Notes: generated by a model from the sequence alone, not told the origin. A DNA stretch of 41,853 nt from Fusobacterium sp. DD2 (GCF_018205345.1 NZ_JADRHM010000014.1:1-41853), one strand, 5' to 3'; positions 15,355 through 25,676 are shown, counted from the first letter of the stretch. Translations and numbers: made by a program.

Positions 15355-16098
15355 ATGGAGATATTAAAATTCAGGTTAAATGGAAAAACAGCTTTCTTCA
15401 AGAATCCTGAAGTTAATACTTATCTGTATTTTTCATATGGAAATATCCATAAAGTTGCTATACTTGGCATTCTTGGAGCAATACTTGGACTTAAAGGCTA
15501 CAATCAGCAAGGAAGTAAGGAGAACTATCCAGAGTTTTATGAAAAACTTAAAGATATAAAAATAGCTATTGTTCCACTTAATAGCAGAGGAATGTTTGAT
15601 AAGAAAATTCAATCATTTAATAACTCTGTAGGTTATGCCAGTGGAGAAGAGGGTGGAAATCTTATTGTAAAAGAGGAATGGCTTGAGAATGTAGACTGGG
15701 AAATTTATATTTTGATTGATAAAAATAAAGTGGTTCAGGAGCTTAAAGATAGATTATTAAATAGACAATTTAAATATAATATCTATCTTGGAAAAAATGA
15801 TCATCCAGCAAATATCTTGGAAGTTGAACTTTTACAAGGGAAAGAGATCAAAGATATAACTTCTGAAATAGACTCCCTATTCATAAAAGGAGAAGCAGAA
15901 TCTTATACTGAAAATAGTGGATTGAGAAAAAGAAGAAGTGAAATTATCAAATTTCTATATGATGAAAGGCTGCCTTATGCATTGCATGAGCAGTCAAATC
16001 AATATCAAATGAAGAACTTTATTTTTACAAATTACAAACAAAAGATTAATGGAGATAATTTTGTGAAAATAAATGATAAGTTAATACAACTATTTTAA
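15355..16098 (+). CDS. cas5: Cas5 (type I-B, Hmari-like)
   Basis: 247 residues. It caps the 5' handle of the crRNA in Cascade. The start MEILKFRLNGKTAFFKNPEVNTYLYFSY and the following GILGAILGLKGY match the Cas5h/I-B pattern, in which the N-terminal RAMP strand is followed by a short helix that contacts Cas8. The AAGGAG site is about 8 nt upstream of the ATG. It lies 2 nt after cas7 and 22 nt before cas3. Confidence 0.93.
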   Translation: MEILKFRLNGKTAFFKNPEVNTYLYFSYGNIHKVAILGILGAILGLKGYNQQGSKENYPEFYEKLKDIKIAIVPLNSRGMFDKKIQSFNNSVGYASGEEGGNLIVKEEWLENVDWEIYILIDKNKVVQELKDRLLNRQFKYNIYLGKNDHPANILEVELLQGKEIKDITSEIDSLFIKGEAESYTENSGLRKRRSEIIKFLYDERLPYALHEQSNQYQMKNFIFTNYKQKINGDNFVKINDKLIQLF

Positions 16099-16120
16099 AT
16101 AAATAAAGGGAGAGAGGTAA

Positions 16121-18802
16121 GTGTTACTGGAGAATAAATTGATTATGACAAGTGCGGAGAGTGAGATTTTATTAAATAATAAATTCAAGTTGTTTCCGAT
16201 AAAAAAATTTGTAAAGAATATTGATAAATATCTTGCTCATATTGAAAAAGATAGAAAAGAAAAACTTACAGAACACATGATTCTTGTGATGAAAAAATTT
16301 ATCCAAATATGTAATAAAAAAAAACTCTTTCCCATTCTATCAAAATTTTGGAATGGGTCAGAGTCTTTTTTAAATTTCTGGATAGAGATGCTTGTAAATA
16401 CTATATACATGCATGATATAGGAAAAATTAATATAGTATTTCAAAAAGAAAAAATGAATAATTCTATTTCAGATGTAGATTTTGATATGCAGGATTCAAA
16501 ACATTCGCTGTTTTCAGCAGAAATATATATTCAATATTTTATGATGAAACTTAATGATTTATCAGAACAAGATGATGAAAATATAAAAAGGTTAATGTTA
16601 TTTATATATTTGAATGGATATATTATTTCGCGTCATCATACGAAACTAGATAACTATTCTGTTCAACTGAAAAACATATGTGAAGAAATTAATAAGGAAG
16701 ATTTTTTAGAGGAAACAAAAAAATATTGCCCAGATTTAAATTTTAGGGATTTGGATTTAAAGTTTCAAAAAGATTTGAATGCATTAGATTTAAGTTATAA
16801 TTATATATTACACCCAATTGAAGGAGAAGAAAATGAATTAATAGATTCCTATGGAAAAGATTGGGAAAGTATTGATTTGTATGTATATTCAAGACTTGTT
16901 TATGGTCTTCTTGTATCCGCAGATTTCTATGCTACATATGAATTTATGACTGGAAATAAGATAGAAAATCTTGATGTTATTGAGAATGTAGAAGAATTTT
17001 GTGAAAAATTTGATACACATTCTATAATTGAGGGAATTAGGAAACATGATTCAGGAGAAAAGAGATTTGATGAGAAGAATATCAACAAATATAGAAGCGA
17101 GATCTTTGTAGAAGCTGAAAAAACAATTAAGAAAAACGCAGATAAAAACATATTTTATCTGGAATCTCCTACTGGTTCAGGAAAAACTATTACTTCCATA
17201 AATCTTGCATTAACACTTTTAAAAGAAGATAAGAGATTAAGTAATATATTTTATATTTTTCCATTTAACACTTTAGTTGAGCAGACATCCAACTCTTTAC
17301 ATGAGTTTTTTGATTCTGAAAAGATAGGGGTTATAAATTCAATTACACCTATGGATTTTGTAATGAAAAGCAGAAATGGTAGTGGAAAATATTCTGATGT
17401 AAAAGAAAATATAAAATCAGAGGGAAATTATAGTGATATTGATTATGAGGCTACTTTAATGAAACGTCAGTTTATTCATTATCCACTTGTAATAACAACA
17501 CATGTACATTTTTTTAGAGATCTTTTTGGTCTGGAAAGAGATGCGAATTTTGCACTTCCTCATTTGGCAAACAGTGTAGTAATAATGGATGAAATTCAAA
17601 GTTACAAAAGTGACATTTGGAAGGAAACAATAATATTTTTGAAAAAATATGCTGAGCTCTTGAATATAAAAATTATAATAATGTCAGCTACACTTCCAAA
17701 CTTGGGAAAACTTTTAGATACTACTTATGAGATACCAAGTCTTATAGATAGAGCAAAATATTTTAATAATCCGATTTTTAAAGATAGAGTGTGTCCTGAT
17801 TTTAGTCTGCTAAATAAGAATGATAAGAATACTGAAGAAAAAGAAGAGTTTTTTGAACAGTTGATGGAAAAAGTAATCACTGAGTATAAGAGTAATAAAA
17901 AAGTTATAATCGAATTTATTCTTAAGAAAAGTGCAAATGAATTTTTTGCTAAGTTGTCAGAAAATTCTGAAATAGATAAAGCAGATCTTTTTCTTATGAC
18001 TGGTGATGATAACAAAGTAGAAAGAGAGAGAATTATAAATATTACTAAAGAAAAAGAGAGAACAAAAATGATTCTTGTTGCAACTCAAGTGATAGAAGTT
18101 GGAGTTGATATTGATATGGATGTTGGATTTAATAATATATCTCTGCTTGATTCAGAAGAACAATTTTTAGGTCGTATAAACCGTTCTTGTAAAAAGAAGC
18201 AGGCAAAAGCATATTTCTTTTATTATGATGAGCCTAAAATTATCTATAAAGATGAAGTTCGTGTTCAAAACAAAAATCTTTTGATAGAAGATGAAATTCA
18301 GGAAAAACTTTTGAATAAATCCTTTGATAAATACTATCAGATTATTTTGCAAGACCTGAATACTGAAAGTAATAGATTTAATGAAAATAATATTGATACA
18401 TTTAAAAATGGTATTGTCAGAGTTCTTGACTACAGAGGAGTAATGGAGAGAATGGAACTGATAAAGGATAAGGATACTGCTACACTCTATTTGCCAAGTG
18501 TAATAGAGTATAAAGGAAAAACATACGATGGTTTCAAAGCGTGGGATGATTTTAAAGAGCTGTTTGAAAACTCTAAAATAAGTTATGCAGAGAAAAAAGT
18601 TAAAATGGCAGAAATTATGGAGGTTATCAGTCTGTTTTCTTACAATTTACCTAAGGTATATCTCTATGGAATTAGTTATAATGACTACATAGGGGACAGG
18701 ATATTTAGAGTAGATGATTATGAAAAATATTTTGTAAATGGTAAATTTGATAGAAATAGATTGAAACAGTTGAAAGACGATAGTTTTGAATTTATAGTAT
18801 AG
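16121..18802 (+). CDS. cas3: Cas3 HD nuclease-helicase
   Basis: Nicks and unwinds target DNA after Cascade binding. 893 residues with both domains in one chain. The HD nuclease has His52, the HD pair at 98-99 in YMHDIGK, a His near 129 (KHSLF) and the RHH motif near 170. The SF2 helicase has Walker A SPTGSGKT near 350, DEIQ near 491, SAT near 522, a conserved IEVGVDID and the motif VI-like QFLGRINRS near 682. The start is GTG at 16121, with GAGAGG upstream; the first ATG would come 8 codons later. All catalytic motifs are present, so the system should be able to degrade DNA. Confidence 0.96.
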   Translation: MLLENKLIMTSAESEILLNNKFKLFPIKKFVKNIDKYLAHIEKDRKEKLTEHMILVMKKFIQICNKKKLFPILSKFWNGSESFLNFWIEMLVNTIYMHDIGKINIVFQKEKMNNSISDVDFDMQDSKHSLFSAEIYIQYFMMKLNDLSEQDDENIKRLMLFIYLNGYIISRHHTKLDNYSVQLKNICEEINKEDFLEETKKYCPDLNFRDLDLKFQKDLNALDLSYNYILHPIEGEENELIDSYGKDWESIDLYVYSRLVYGLLVSADFYATYEFMTGNKIENLDVIENVEEFCEKFDTHSIIEGIRKHDSGEKRFDEKNINKYRSEIFVEAEKTIKKNADKNIFYLESPTGSGKTITSINLALTLLKEDKRLSNIFYIFPFNTLVEQTSNSLHEFFDSEKIGVINSITPMDFVMKSRNGSGKYSDVKENIKSEGNYSDIDYEATLMKRQFIHYPLVITTHVHFFRDLFGLERDANFALPHLANSVVIMDEIQSYKSDIWKETIIFLKKYAELLNIKIIIMSATLPNLGKLLDTTYEIPSLIDRAKYFNNPIFKDRVCPDFSLLNKNDKNTEEKEEFFEQLMEKVITEYKSNKKVIIEFILKKSANEFFAKLSENSEIDKADLFLMTGDDNKVERERIINITKEKERTKMILVATQVIEVGVDIDMDVGFNNISLLDSEEQFLGRINRSCKKKQAKAYFFYYDEPKIIYKDEVRVQNKNLLIEDEIQEKLLNKSFDKYYQIILQDLNTESNRFNENNIDTFKNGIVRVLDYRGVMERMELIKDKDTATLYLPSVIEYKGKTYDGFKAWDDFKELFENSKISYAEKKVKMAEIMEVISLFSYNLPKVYLYGISYNDYIGDRIFRVDDYEKYFVNGKFDRNRLKQLKDDSFEFIV

Positions 18803-18809
18803 GAGGAAT

Positions 18810-19295
18810 ATGATCAATATAACAGGAACTGTAGTCAATTATTATGTGCATTGTAAAAGGCAATGTTATCTATTTTACAATAAGATAGAGATGGAGGATG
18901 AAAGTGAACTTGTTAGAATTGGACGTGCCCTTCATGAAGAAAAAGAAACTGAAGAGATAGCTATTGAAAATATCAAATTGGATAAAATGAAAGGTGACTA
19001 TCTTATAGAACTAAAAAAATCTGATGCTGATTTAGATGCTGCAAAAGCTCAGCTTCTGTATTATCTTTATATTTTAAAAAATAAGGGTATAGTAAAAAAA
19101 GGTAAAATAGAAGTTGTAGAAAAAAATAAGCAGAATCACAAAGTAATTGAAGTTTTACTTGATGAACAAAATGAAAATTATTTAAAAAAAATGCTTACAG
19201 ATATAGAAGAATTATTAGAAAAGAATAAAGTTCCAAAGGTAGAGAAGGATAAGAAATGTAAAAAATGTGCCTATTATCCATACTGTTATATATAG
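18810..19295 (+). CDS. cas4: Cas4 exonuclease, adaptation protein
   Basis: 161 residues. A RecB-like nuclease with an iron-sulfur cluster that trims prespacers and selects PAM-proximal ends. Cluster cysteines: one N-terminal (Cys15 or Cys19 in HCKRQC) and three C-terminal (Cys150, 153, 159 in CKKCAYYPYC). The nuclease core shows the short motif YLIELKKSD with the E-x-K pair, followed by DLDAAKAQLLYYLYIL. AGGAGG stands 5 nt before the ATG. It sits between cas3 and cas1 as in other I-B loci. Confidence 0.95.
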   Translation: MINITGTVVNYYVHCKRQCYLFYNKIEMEDESELVRIGRALHEEKETEEIAIENIKLDKMKGDYLIELKKSDADLDAAKAQLLYYLYILKNKGIVKKGKIEVVEKNKQNHKVIEVLLDEQNENYLKKMLTDIEELLEKNKVPKVEKDKKCKKCAYYPYCYI

Positions 19296-19306
19296 GAGGG
19301 TAGGAT

Positions 19307-20317
19307 ATGCGTAGATTGAGAACCAGCACTAGAGTAATAATGAGTATGGGAACGTTAGAGAGAAAGGATAATTCTTTATGTTTTAAAGGAGAAGGTAAAA
19401 AAGTATATATTCCTGTTGAAAATACTAAAGAAATATATGCACTTCAGGAAATTAATCTAAATAGCAAATTATTTGGATTGCTTGCAAAACATGGGATAAT
19501 ATTGCATATTTTTGATTATTATTGTAACTACTGTGGAAGTTTTTATCCACGTGAGAAGCATATAAGTGGTAAATTAACAATAGAACAAGTAGGTTGTTAT
19601 CATAAATATAAGGAAAAAATAGCAAAAAGGATTGTCAGTGGAATAGGAAAAAATATATATGAAGTTTTATACCACTATTATAGACATGGAAAGCAAGAGT
19701 TGAAAGAGTATCTTGACTGGCTTGCGTTAAAGGTAGATGAGAGACTGGAAGAGTGTGTAACAATAAACGATATTATGGCAGTAGAAGGTGAAATTTGGAG
19801 TAAGTTCTACAATTCATTTCAATATTTTCTTAATCCAGATTTTATAATGAATAAGCGTGTTAAAAGGCCACCTGATAATCCGATAAATGCGTTGATATCT
19901 TTTGGAAATAGTGTTCTTTACACAAAAACTATCTCTCAATTATACCAAACTCAACTAGATCCGAGTATAAGTTTCTTGCATTCACCAGCAGAAAGAAGAC
20001 TTTCATTGTCTTTGGATCTTTCAGAGGTATTTAAACCTATAATAGTATTTAAAACAATTTTTGAATGTATAAACAATAGACGTCTAAGTGTGGAAAAACA
20101 TTTTAGGAAGAAATATAACTACTGTTTACTAAATGATGACGGAAAACAAATATTTTTAACAGAATTGTTTTTACGTATGGAGGAAACCTTCCTGAATCCC
20201 AAACTTAATAAAACCATGAGCTACCTCACAGCAATAAAATATGATGGATACAAGCTGATTAAATTTATATTAGAAGGAGAAGAATTCTATCCTTTTAACA
20301 TCAAGGAGAAGATTTAA
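19307..20317 (+). CDS. cas1: Cas1 integrase of type I-B
   Basis: 336 residues. Joins new spacers to the leader end of the array as a complex with Cas2. The metal-binding residues are seen as Glu in MAVEGEIWSKFY (about 160), His in FLHSPAERRLSL (about 225) and the Asp/Glu pair in LDLSEVFKP (about 237-241). The ATG at 19307 has GGAGG about 8 nt upstream. Its stop overlaps the cas2 start by one base (TAATG), a mark of coupled translation. Confidence 0.97.
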   Translation: MRRLRTSTRVIMSMGTLERKDNSLCFKGEGKKVYIPVENTKEIYALQEINLNSKLFGLLAKHGIILHIFDYYCNYCGSFYPREKHISGKLTIEQVGCYHKYKEKIAKRIVSGIGKNIYEVLYHYYRHGKQELKEYLDWLALKVDERLEECVTINDIMAVEGEIWSKFYNSFQYFLNPDFIMNKRVKRPPDNPINALISFGNSVLYTKTISQLYQTQLDPSISFLHSPAERRLSLSLDLSEVFKPIIVFKTIFECINNRRLSVEKHFRKKYNYCLLNDDGKQIFLTELFLRMEETFLNPKLNKTMSYLTAIKYDGYKLIKFILEGEEFYPFNIKEKI

Positions 20318-20607
20318 TGAGTAGGAATAGATATAATTTTAACTATATTTTTCTTTTTTATGATGTAAATGAAAAAAGAGTAAATAAGATTTTTAAAGTA
20401 TGTAAAAAATATTTAACACATTATCAGAGATCTGTTTTTAGAGGAGAAATAACACCAGGTAATCTTCTAAAATTAAAAAATGAGGTAAGGAAAGTTATTA
20501 ATGAAAAAGAGGACTCTGTATGTATAGTCAAATTTATAAATGATAGGTATTTTGCAGAAGATACACTAGGAGTGCTATGGAAAGAAGATGAAGATTGTTT
20601 TATATGA
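20317..20607 (+). CDS. cas2: Cas2 adaptation subunit
   Basis: 96 residues. A dimeric scaffold that bridges two Cas1 dimers during spacer integration. Beta strand 1 with the conserved Asp is in YIFLFYDVNEKRVNK; the middle has YQRSVFRGEITPGNLLKL, typical of Cas2. It is the last cas gene, followed by the leader and array. Confidence 0.96.
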   Translation: MSRNRYNFNYIFLFYDVNEKRVNKIFKVCKKYLTHYQRSVFRGEITPGNLLKLKNEVRKVINEKEDSVCIVKFINDRYFAEDTLGVLWKEDEDCFI

Positions 20608-20780
20608 GTTTTCCAAGTGGAAAAATAAAAAAAACTTTGAAATCCTCATAAAATAATTGTTTGCAACGAAAAATATAGAATGTTGAAAATTTGATGTGAG
20701 GTTGGAAAAAAATTGAGGCATTCCTTAAAATATGGTATATTGAAAGAAAGTTGTGATTTCAGAGTAAGCTGATTATGACC
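20608..20780 (+). other. CRISPR leader
   Basis: 173 bp of A/T-rich DNA between cas2 and the first repeat, with A-runs and no reading frame. It contains a good promoter whose start would be about 33 nt before repeat 1. The leader side is set by the adjacent cas genes and by the degenerate repeat at the far end of the array. Confidence 0.85.
20713..20741 (+). promoter_or_regulatory. Array promoter in the leader
   Basis: TTGAGG (20713-20718), 17 nt, TATATT (20736-20741) with an extended TGG before it. Drives pre-crRNA from near 20748. Its hexamers differ in context from both cas6 promoters and carry no match to the CreR-like pseudo-spacer. Confidence 0.72.
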
Positions 20781-22514
20781 ATTGAATAATTACATTGGTA
20801 GTATTTAAATACTGGTTCTCCATTTACAAAAGCAGGACCTTTAAACATTGAATAATTACATTGGTAGTATTTAAATTCACAAGGAACTTTACACCAAAAT
20901 TCAAGGTTTTTATTGAATAATTACATTGGTAGTATTTAAATTATGAACTTGAATTAGTTAAAAATGTTTCAGCTGGATTGAATAATTACATTGGTAGTAT
21001 TTAAATTGCCAGAATTTAGGCTTATTGAGCACGAAAAAACGGATTGAATAATTACATTGGTAGTATTTAAATTCTTTTCCAAACTTTTCTTCTGTTATTT
21101 TTTCAAGCATTGAATAATTACATTGGTAGTATTTAAATTGGCAGTTAATATCTTTTAAATCCTTATTATAAAAATTGAATAATTACATTGGTAGTATTTA
21201 AATTCACTTCCAAGCCAAACTGCACCAAATGAACCTCTTATTGAATAATTACATTGGTAGTATTTAAATAAGGATTGATTATGACTTAGATGATGATTTG
21301 CTTGAGATTGAATAATTACATTGGTAGTATTTAAATTCATCCGAATTAGTCATCTCATCTGTCCACCCCATCATTGAATAATTACATTGGTAGTATTTAA
21401 ATCAAAAATACAGAAGTCTTTACAATACTGATGGAATATTGAATAATTACATTGGTAGTATTTAAATGGGCCGTTGTTTATTATTTTATCCCCATCAATC
21501 CAATTGAATAATTACATTGGTAGTATTTAAATTCACTTCCAAGCCAAACTGCACCAAATGAACCTCTTATTGAATAATTACATTGGTAGTATTTAAATTT
21601 TTTTAATTCATCCTTTTTATAATTTTGGAATTTTATTGAATAATTACATTGGTAGTATTTAAATAATCTACAAAACATATAGATTTATTGAAAGTTATTG
21701 ATTGAATAATTACATTGGTAGTATTTAAATAATTAAAGTTTATAAATAATTTCAAAACTAAACAGAATTGAATAATTACATTGGTAGTATTTAAATAGTT
21801 ATACTTCCAACGTGTTGAAGAGAGCAAAAAAAAATTGAATAATTACATTGGTAGTATTTAAATTATTCTATTGATTTAGGGGAAAGAAAAAACCCCTCTA
21901 TTGAATAATTACATTGGTAGTATTTAAATGTGAAACGGATCACTCCTGGGGGTATTCAAAAAAAAATGAATAATTACATTGGTAGTATTTAAATTAAGTG
22001 AAAACGCCCCCCTTTACAAAGTGTTTACATTGAATAATTACATTGGTAGTATTTAAATAACTCCATAGGTATTATAACATACCTCAAAAACCTATTGAAT
22101 AATTACATTGGTAGTATTTAAATGCTATTACTCCTCTTTCTCTAATATTCCCTATATCAAATTGAATAATTACATTGGTAGTATTTAAATTATTGTTATA
22201 ATAGCTTTTGTAAGTTGTGTTTAAAATTGAATAATTACATTGGTAGTATTTAAATCTTAAAGCAGATTTTAAACCAACAGAAAAAGAAGTATTGAATAAT
22301 TACATTGGTAGTATTTAAATTAAACATACTTGATACAACTGCATTCATTAGTTCATTGAATAATTACATTGGTAGTATTTAAATTTTAGAGTTTTCAGAG
22401 TCTCCAATGTTTCACTTCTATTGAATAATTACATTGGTAGTATTTAAATGTAGTAACACGAGGGCTCTTTAGTTTATCAACAAAATTGAATAATTACACA
22501 GGTAGTATTTAAAT
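20781..22514 (+). CRISPR. Type I-B CRISPR array, 27 repeats and 26 spacers
   Basis: A 30-nt repeat starting ATTGAATAATTACA and ending TATTTAAAT occurs 27 times, from 20781-20810 to 22485-22514, with spacers of 34-37 nt. All copies look identical except repeat 19 (21965: second base A for T) and the last one (TT to CA at positions 15-16), which marks the old, leader-distal end. The 3' eight bases ATTTAAAT would form the crRNA 5' handle. The repeat has little palindrome, so Cas6 likely reads it unstructured. Spacers 7 (21204-21239) and 12 (21533-21568) are identical. I cannot name the targets. Confidence 0.99.
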
Positions 22515-22609
22515 ATACTTCACCTAAAAACTTACACAACTAAGAAGGACGGTGGAGTTTTTTAGTTTTAAGAACAGAGATTATTTTTATTCTAAAAGAG
22601 GCCTATATG

Positions 22610-22618
22610 TGGTATAAT
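22610..22618 (+). promoter_or_regulatory. Extended -10 promoter of the cob operon
   Basis: TGGTATAAT, the same extended -10 as before htpX, 31 nt upstream of cobU. No convincing -35. The 134 bp between the array and cobU show no room for a full cobalamin riboswitch. Confidence 0.65.
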
Positions 22619-22648
22619 TAAAACATTGAAATAGAAGTAGGAAGTGAA

Positions 22649-23215
22649 ATGATGGGAAAAATTATTTATTTTATAGGTGGAGCTAGAAGTGGAAAAAGCT
22701 CTAAAGCTGAAGGGTATATTTTTGCAAGAAATTATACTAAAAAAATATATGTTGCAACAGGTATAGCTTTTGATGAAGAGATGAAAGCTAGAGTAAAAAA
22801 ACACCAAGAACAACGAGGCAATAACTGGTTGACAATTGAAGGATATAAAGACCTTGTAGAAAAAATAAAACCTCATGTTGAAGCAGGTGGGGTAATTCTT
22901 TTAGATTGTTTAACAAATATGGTAACAAATTTGATGATAATGGATAAAGAGTATGACTGGGATAAAATTTCAGTTGAAGAGGTTGAACAGTTGGAAAAGG
23001 AAATTACTGATACAACTATTTCTCTAATTGACTATCTAAAATCAATAGAGATGGATACAGTCGTAGTATCTAATGAATTAGGAATGGGACTTGTTCCAAC
23101 ATATCCATTAGGAAGACATTTTAGAGATATATGTGGACGTATTAATCAGCTTGTAGCTGGATATTCAGATGAGGCATATTTAGTAGTGTCTGGAATAATG
23201 ATGAAGTTAAAATAG
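22649..23215 (+). CDS. cobU: CobU: adenosylcobinamide kinase / guanylyltransferase
   Basis: Phosphorylates adenosylcobinamide and transfers GMP to give adenosylcobinamide-GDP. 188 residues, family length. P-loop GGARSGKSS near residue 8, the His region RVKKHQEQRG near residue 50 (GMP attachment in the family), DCLTNMVTNL, and the C-terminal VPTYPLGRHFRDICGRINQLVA. Two ATGs stand in a row; the second (22652) has better spacing to AGGAAG. It leads a four-gene set for the lower ligand and nucleotide loop of B12. Confidence 0.95.
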   Translation: MMGKIIYFIGGARSGKSSKAEGYIFARNYTKKIYVATGIAFDEEMKARVKKHQEQRGNNWLTIEGYKDLVEKIKPHVEAGGVILLDCLTNMVTNLMIMDKEYDWDKISVEEVEQLEKEITDTTISLIDYLKSIEMDTVVVSNELGMGLVPTYPLGRHFRDICGRINQLVAGYSDEAYLVVSGIMMKLK

Positions 23216-23234
23216 TTTTAGGAGGAAATAATAG

Positions 23235-24014
23235 ATGAATGGAATAGCTTTACTTTTTAGATTTATGACTAGGTTACCAATGGGGTATGAACCTGAGTTT
23301 GATTCAGATAAATTAGGAAAAAGTATGAAATTTTTTCCAATAGTTGGAATGGTAATAGGAGCAATAAACTTTTTATTTTTCCTACTACTGGCAAATACAA
23401 TAGTTTTTACACCAATGGTTATGGTAGTTTTATTGGTAATGGTTGAGGTAATAGTAACTGGTGGATTGCATTTAGACGGACTTGCAGATACTTTCGATGG
23501 CATTTTCAGCTATAGAAGTAAGCAAAAAATGTTGGAAATTATGAAAGATTCAAGACTTGGGACAAATGGTGGTCTTGTTCTTATTATGTATTTTATTTTA
23601 AAAATAACACTTTTATATGAATTAGATACTGTAGCTGGTGTTCCTTCTGGTTTAGTTCTTTTTGTAGTGCCAGTATTAGCAAGACTTAATAGTGTTGTAA
23701 ACTGCGCATCAGCACCTTATGCTAGACCAACAGGGATGGGAAAAACATTTGTGGATCATACAGACGGTACTGGAGTGTTAATAGCAACTGTGCTAACTGC
23801 AGTATTTACAGGATGTGTATGTTATGTCTTTGGACTGCCTTATCAAATTTTAGCTGTAATACCAGTTTTAATGATACTAGGTTACGGTTTTGCAAAACTT
23901 ATAACTAGAAAAATTGGTGGAATTACAGGAGATACACTGGGAGCTGTTTTAGAACTTTCAGAAATAATTGCAATATTTTTAATATATATTGTATTTAGAT
24001 ATATAGTGATGTAA
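23235..24014 (+). CDS. cobS: CobS: adenosylcobinamide-GDP ribazoletransferase
   Basis: Joins adenosylcobinamide-GDP to alpha-ribazole (phosphate) at the membrane, the last or next-to-last step of cobalamin assembly. 259 residues, strongly hydrophobic with about six membrane segments. The acidic motif GGLHLDGLADTFDG near residue 77 is the family signature. AGGAGG lies 9 nt before the ATG. Between cobU and cobC, as expected. Confidence 0.95.
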   Translation: MNGIALLFRFMTRLPMGYEPEFDSDKLGKSMKFFPIVGMVIGAINFLFFLLLANTIVFTPMVMVVLLVMVEVIVTGGLHLDGLADTFDGIFSYRSKQKMLEIMKDSRLGTNGGLVLIMYFILKITLLYELDTVAGVPSGLVLFVVPVLARLNSVVNCASAPYARPTGMGKTFVDHTDGTGVLIATVLTAVFTGCVCYVFGLPYQILAVIPVLMILGYGFAKLITRKIGGITGDTLGAVLELSEIIAIFLIYIVFRYIVM

Positions 24015-24031
24015 GGAGTGGATACAGGAGA

Positions 24032-24610
24032 ATGGGAAGACTTATTATAGTAAGACATGGACAGACACAGATGAATTTAGATGGTCTTTTCTTTGGTAAG
24101 CTTGACCCAGTTTTAACAGAACTTGGAGAAAAGCAGGCTTATGATGCTAGAGAGAGATTAAAAGAGATTAAATATGATAATATATATTCAAGTGATTTAA
24201 AAAGAGCATCACAAACAGCAGAAATAGTAAATTATCTTGATAAAGAGATTCAATATGATAGCAGACTTCAGGAGATTGATTTTGGAATTTTCGAAGGATT
24301 GACTTATGAGGAGATAAAAGAAAAATATCCTGCACAGTGTGTGAGAAGTCAAAATGATTGGGAAAACTATGATTTTGAAACTGGAGAGAGTCCAAAGGAT
24401 TTACAGAAAAGAGCTGTATCTTTTATAGAGAGCCTGGATTTAGAAAAGGACAACCTTATAGTAACTCATTGGGGAATAATTGGTTGCATTTTAAGTTGGT
24501 ATCTTTCAACAGGTTTGAAAAGTTACTGGAACTATTCAATAAATAACTGTGGAATAGCAGTGATTGAATTTTCTGATGGATTTCCAGTGCTTACAGCATT
24601 AAATATATAG
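24032..24610 (+). CDS. cobC: CobC: alpha-ribazole phosphatase (histidine phosphatase)
   Basis: 192-residue histidine phosphatase of the phosphoglycerate-mutase fold, with the catalytic motif VRHGQT (His9) at the N-terminus, [12 protein letters not shown], and the second His in VTHWGIIG. Many proteins share this fold; the cobS and cobT neighbours make alpha-ribazole-5'-phosphate the likely substrate. CobT begins 1-10 nt after its stop. Confidence 0.88.
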   Translation: MGRLIIVRHGQTQMNLDGLFFGKLDPVLTELGEKQAYDARERLKEIKYDNIYSSDLKRASQTAEIVNYLDKEIQYDSRLQEIDFGIFEGLTYEEIKEKYPAQCVRSQNDWENYDFETGESPKDLQKRAVSFIESLDLEKDNLIVTHWGIIGCILSWYLSTGLKSYWNYSINNCGIAVIEFSDGFPVLTALNI

Positions 24611-24611
24611 G

Positions 24612-25676
24612 GTGATTAATTTGATTAAAGAGATAAGAGAAATGTTGGGAAATATTTCTGGATTAGATGAAAAATCAGTTCAAGAGGCACAAGATGAGCT
24701 GAATAGAAAAATGAAACCTCAAGGAAGTTTGGGTATTCTTGAAAAAATAGCAATTCAAATGGCAGGAATATATGGATTTCCAGTAAAAGGTGTTGAGAAA
24801 AAATGTCATATTGTTGCATCGGCAGATAATGGCGTAATTGAAGAGGGAATCTCATCATGTCCATTAGAGTACACACAGATTGTTTCTGAAGCTATGTTAA
24901 ACAGAATAGCAGCTATTGGACTTTTAACTAAAAGATTAGGTGTAGAATTTAATCTAGTAGATATAGGGATTGCAGGAGATATTCCTAGAGAGTACCCAAA
25001 TCTTTATAGATTAAAAGTAAAAAAAGGAACAAAAAACTTTTATAGAGAACCAGCAATGACCAGAGAAGAGTGTCTAAAAGCAATTCAAACTGGAATGGAT
25101 ATGATAAAGGACAAAGGAGAAGGAGTTACTGTATTCTCTAATGGTGAAATGGGAATAGGAAACACTTCAACAAGTTCAGCTGTATTGTATTCTTTTACAA
25201 GAGGGGATATTGACAGTATAGTTGGAAGAGGTGGAGGCCTTTCTGACAGTGCCCTTGTAAAGAAAAAAAAGATAATAATAGAGTCATGTGAAAAATATAA
25301 TACATTTGAGATGGATCCAGTGGACGTTCTTGCACATGTTGGAGGACTTGACATTGCATGTATGGTTGGAATGTATCTTGGATGTGTAAAATACAGAAAA
25401 CTTATGCTAGTAGATGGGTTTATATCTGCAGTTGGTGCATTAGCTGCATGTAGAATTGAACCACTTGTAAAAGAGTTCATCTTACCTACACATATGAGTG
25501 AAGAACCTGGAATGAAAATAGTTTTAAATGAAATAGGAAAAAAAGCATTTTTAAATATGGAGATGCGGTTAGGAGAGGGAACAGGAGCTGTTCTTACATA
25601 TCCTATGATAGATTGTGCATTAGATGTTATTAATGGAATGAAAACACCTGTAGAAGTTTATAAGCTGTTTTCTTAA
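24612..25676 (+). CDS. cobT: CobT: nicotinate-nucleotide:dimethylbenzimidazole phosphoribosyltransferase
   Basis: Makes alpha-ribazole phosphate from a lower-ligand base and nicotinate mononucleotide. 354 residues, family length. [18 protein letters not shown] near residue 35 matches the start of the family core; [15 protein letters not shown]-like and GRGGGLSD loops bind the nucleotide; the catalytic Glu is in RLGEGTGA near the C-terminus. The start is uncertain: GTG at 24612 abuts the cobC stop, while TTG at 24621 is better spaced from GGTGAT. Some anaerobes attach bases other than dimethylbenzimidazole, so the true base is open. Confidence 0.94.
   Translation: MINLIKEIREMLGNISGLDEKSVQEAQDELNRKMKPQGSLGILEKIAIQMAGIYGFPVKGVEKKCHIVASADNGVIEEGISSCPLEYTQIVSEAMLNRIAAIGLLTKRLGVEFNLVDIGIAGDIPREYPNLYRLKVKKGTKNFYREPAMTREECLKAIQTGMDMIKDKGEGVTVFSNGEMGIGNTSTSSAVLYSFTRGDIDSIVGRGGGLSDSALVKKKKIIIESCEKYNTFEMDPVDVLAHVGGLDIACMVGMYLGCVKYRKLMLVDGFISAVGALAACRIEPLVKEFILPTHMSEEPGMKIVLNEIGKKAFLNMEMRLGEGTGAVLTYPMIDCALDVINGMKTPVEVYKLFS

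Noticed and set aside
20608-20780. An additional degenerate repeat in the leader (ATTGAAAGAAAGTTG)
   Set aside because: Only the first six bases agree with the repeat; this is expected in AT-rich DNA.
21155-21827. Several minus-strand frames of 61-65 codons inside the array
   Set aside because: They are translations of the CRISPR repeats, with repeating YLNTTNVIIQ or FKYYQCNYSI units.
22540-22580. Terminator after the CRISPR array (AACTAA...TTAGTT)
   Set aside because: The stem is weak, includes a G-T pair and a large loop; support is too thin for a feature.
22515-22648. Cobalamin riboswitch before cobU
   Set aside because: Only about 30 nt lie between the promoter and the start codon, and no B12-box-like sequence is seen.
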